6,200 nucleotides of DNA from JBNLBT01 sp050303435 (GTDB lineage: Bacteria; Pseudomonadota; Gammaproteobacteria; Xanthomonadales; Marinicellaceae): assembly GCA_050303435.1 (NCBI GenBank), contig JBNLBT010000146.1, positions 1-6,200 on the forward strand, given 5' to 3'. The translations under genes were made by a program, and so were the position numbers. The notes below the pieces were generated by a model, which had not been told where the DNA came from, did not search any database, and saw only the letters and a program-made list of their open reading frames with translations. Of the stretch, positions 5,564 to 6,200 are shown in pieces. Position 1 is the stretch's first letter. Each line of letters opens with the position of its first letter.

Positions 5564-6200
5564 AGTCCATCCCACCGACGAATTTTCGCTGATCGAAGCA
5601 ATCCGACGGCGCCTGCCGTCGCAGCACGCCGATCTGTGCACCGGCATCGGCGACGACGCGGCGGTGCTGAAAAATCCCAGCGACCCCGAATGCCGCAGCG
5701 TGGTGTGCACCGACACGCTGGTGGCCGGACGGCATTTCCACCGCAAAGACGCGCCCGCCGACATCGGTCACAAAGCGCTGGCGGTGAACCTGTCGGATCT
5801 GGCGGCGATGGGCGCGCGGCCGCGCTGGTGCCTGTTGAATCTGACCCTGCCCTCACTCGATTGCGACTGGATCGATGGCTTGCTGGACGGTTTCCACGAC
5901 CTGCTGGTGGCGCACGGTGTGACGGTGATCGGCGGCGACACCACGGCCGGGCCGCTGTGCCTGAGCGTGACGCTGATCGGCGAAGCGCGCACCGATGAAC
6001 TGATGCACCGCCGCGGCGCGAAGACGGGCGACCTGGTGGCCATCAGCGGCCCGCTCGGCGGCGCCGCCTACGAGAAGGGCATGTGTGCCAAGTGCCACGG
6101 CGACGATGGTCGAGGGACCGAGCGCGGGCCCGATCTCACCGACGGCCAGTGGCAGCACGGGGACGGCAGCACGGAGGGGATCCTCGAGGTCTTGCGCAAC
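5550..6200 (+). CDS. thiL: Thiamine-monophosphate kinase, N-terminal half, running in frame into foreign cytochrome sequence at the window edge
   Basis: ThiL phosphorylates thiamine monophosphate to thiamine pyrophosphate using ATP, the last step of bacterial TPP synthesis. The first 173 residues are clearly ThiL: DEFSLIEAI (10-18), GIGDDA with metal-binding acidic residues (32-37), TDTLVAGRHF (54-63), KALAVNLSDLAAMGA (75-89), IGGDTTAGP (127-135) and RRGAKTGDLVAISGPLGG up to about 171. The family continues with an AAxGLAL-like helix and about 150 more residues, including a second conserved half. Here the frame instead enters a CxxCH cytochrome segment from about residue 174 and reaches the window end without a stop. 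The predicted start is TTG 5550, overlapping nusB by 14 nt; there is no ATG or GTG nearby in frame, and the Shine-Dalgarno is weak. Gene identity is secure; the 3' end should not be trusted. ThiL needs both halves, so a product as written would be inactive. Confidence 0.85.
   Translation, partial: MNRPEVHPTDEFSLIEAIRRRLPSQHADLCTGIGDDAAVLKNPSDPECRSVVCTDTLVAGRHFHRKDAPADIGHKALAVNLSDLAAMGARPRWCLLNLTLPSLDCDWIDGLLDGFHDLLVAHGVTVIGGDTTAGPLCLSVTLIGEARTDELMHRRGAKTGDLVAISGPLGGAAYEKGMCAKCHGDDGRGTERGPDLTDGQWQHGDGSTEGILEVLRN
6069..6200 (+). other. c-type cytochrome fragment fused in frame behind truncated thiL (probable chimeric join)
   Basis: From about 6069 the open frame reads YEKGMCAKCHGDDGRG, then GPDLTDGQWQHGDGS and ILEVLRN up to the edge. 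CAKCH (6084-6098) is a covalent haem c attachment motif. The YEKxCxxCHGxDGRG opening and the GPDLT...W.HGDGS...I spacing are typical of the single-haem cytochrome c domain of the CBB3/FixP type. A haem c domain needs export to the periplasm, which makes no sense behind a cytosolic kinase. Codon use also flips: Glu is 5/5 GAG here against 6/6 GAA in the thiL part, and 4 of 9 Gly codons are GGG against about one in 17. The rest of the cytochrome lies beyond the window. Confidence 0.8.

Noticed and set aside
5550..6200. A genuine new kinase-cytochrome fusion protein
   Set aside because: The join cuts ThiL in the middle of its fold, codon use flips at the same point, and the two domains act in different compartments; a chimeric join is simpler.

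Overview
The window looks like the chromosome of a GC-rich gammaproteobacterium, probably near the Xanthomonadales/Wenzhouxiangella/Marinicella-like lineages. This assignment rests on the proteobacterial type of the GlyA, NusB and ThiL sequences and on the IFxxGF(D/E) tail of a secreted protease; it is an inference without a database search. All recognisable genes lie on the plus strand.

Layout. Positions 1-370 hold no recognisable gene. Positions 371-2308 encode a secreted metzincin-type zinc metalloprotease with a signal peptide, a propeptide, the catalytic domain, two beta-type accessory domains and a short C-terminal tail. A long hairpin without a U-tract follows its stop. Positions 2309-2560 are otherwise non-coding and contain a 15-bp palindrome and a candidate promoter that runs almost into the next start codon. 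Positions 2573-3724 encode a cytosolic-type patatin-like phospholipase. A 103-nt promoter-like gap leads into a compact housekeeping cluster: glyA (3828-5084), nusB (5099-5563) and thiL (from 5550). glyA and nusB are 14 nt apart, and nusB and thiL overlap by 14 nt.

How the genes work together. glyA (one-carbon and glycine metabolism), nusB (rRNA antitermination) and thiL (thiamine pyrophosphate synthesis) look like one transcription unit. In many relatives nrdR and the riboflavin genes (ribD, ribE, ribBA, ribH) lie between glyA and nusB; here they are absent. The protease and the patatin gene appear to be separate units with no obvious link to the cluster.

The most notable anomaly is at the right edge. 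The thiL frame is normal to about 6068, then continues without a stop into a c-type cytochrome segment (CAKCH at 6084-6098) with abruptly different codon use. Half of ThiL is missing. A chimeric assembly join at a contig end is the simplest explanation; a real recombination or gene fusion is the less likely alternative. I did not find a convincing new defence, mobile or RNA system in this window.
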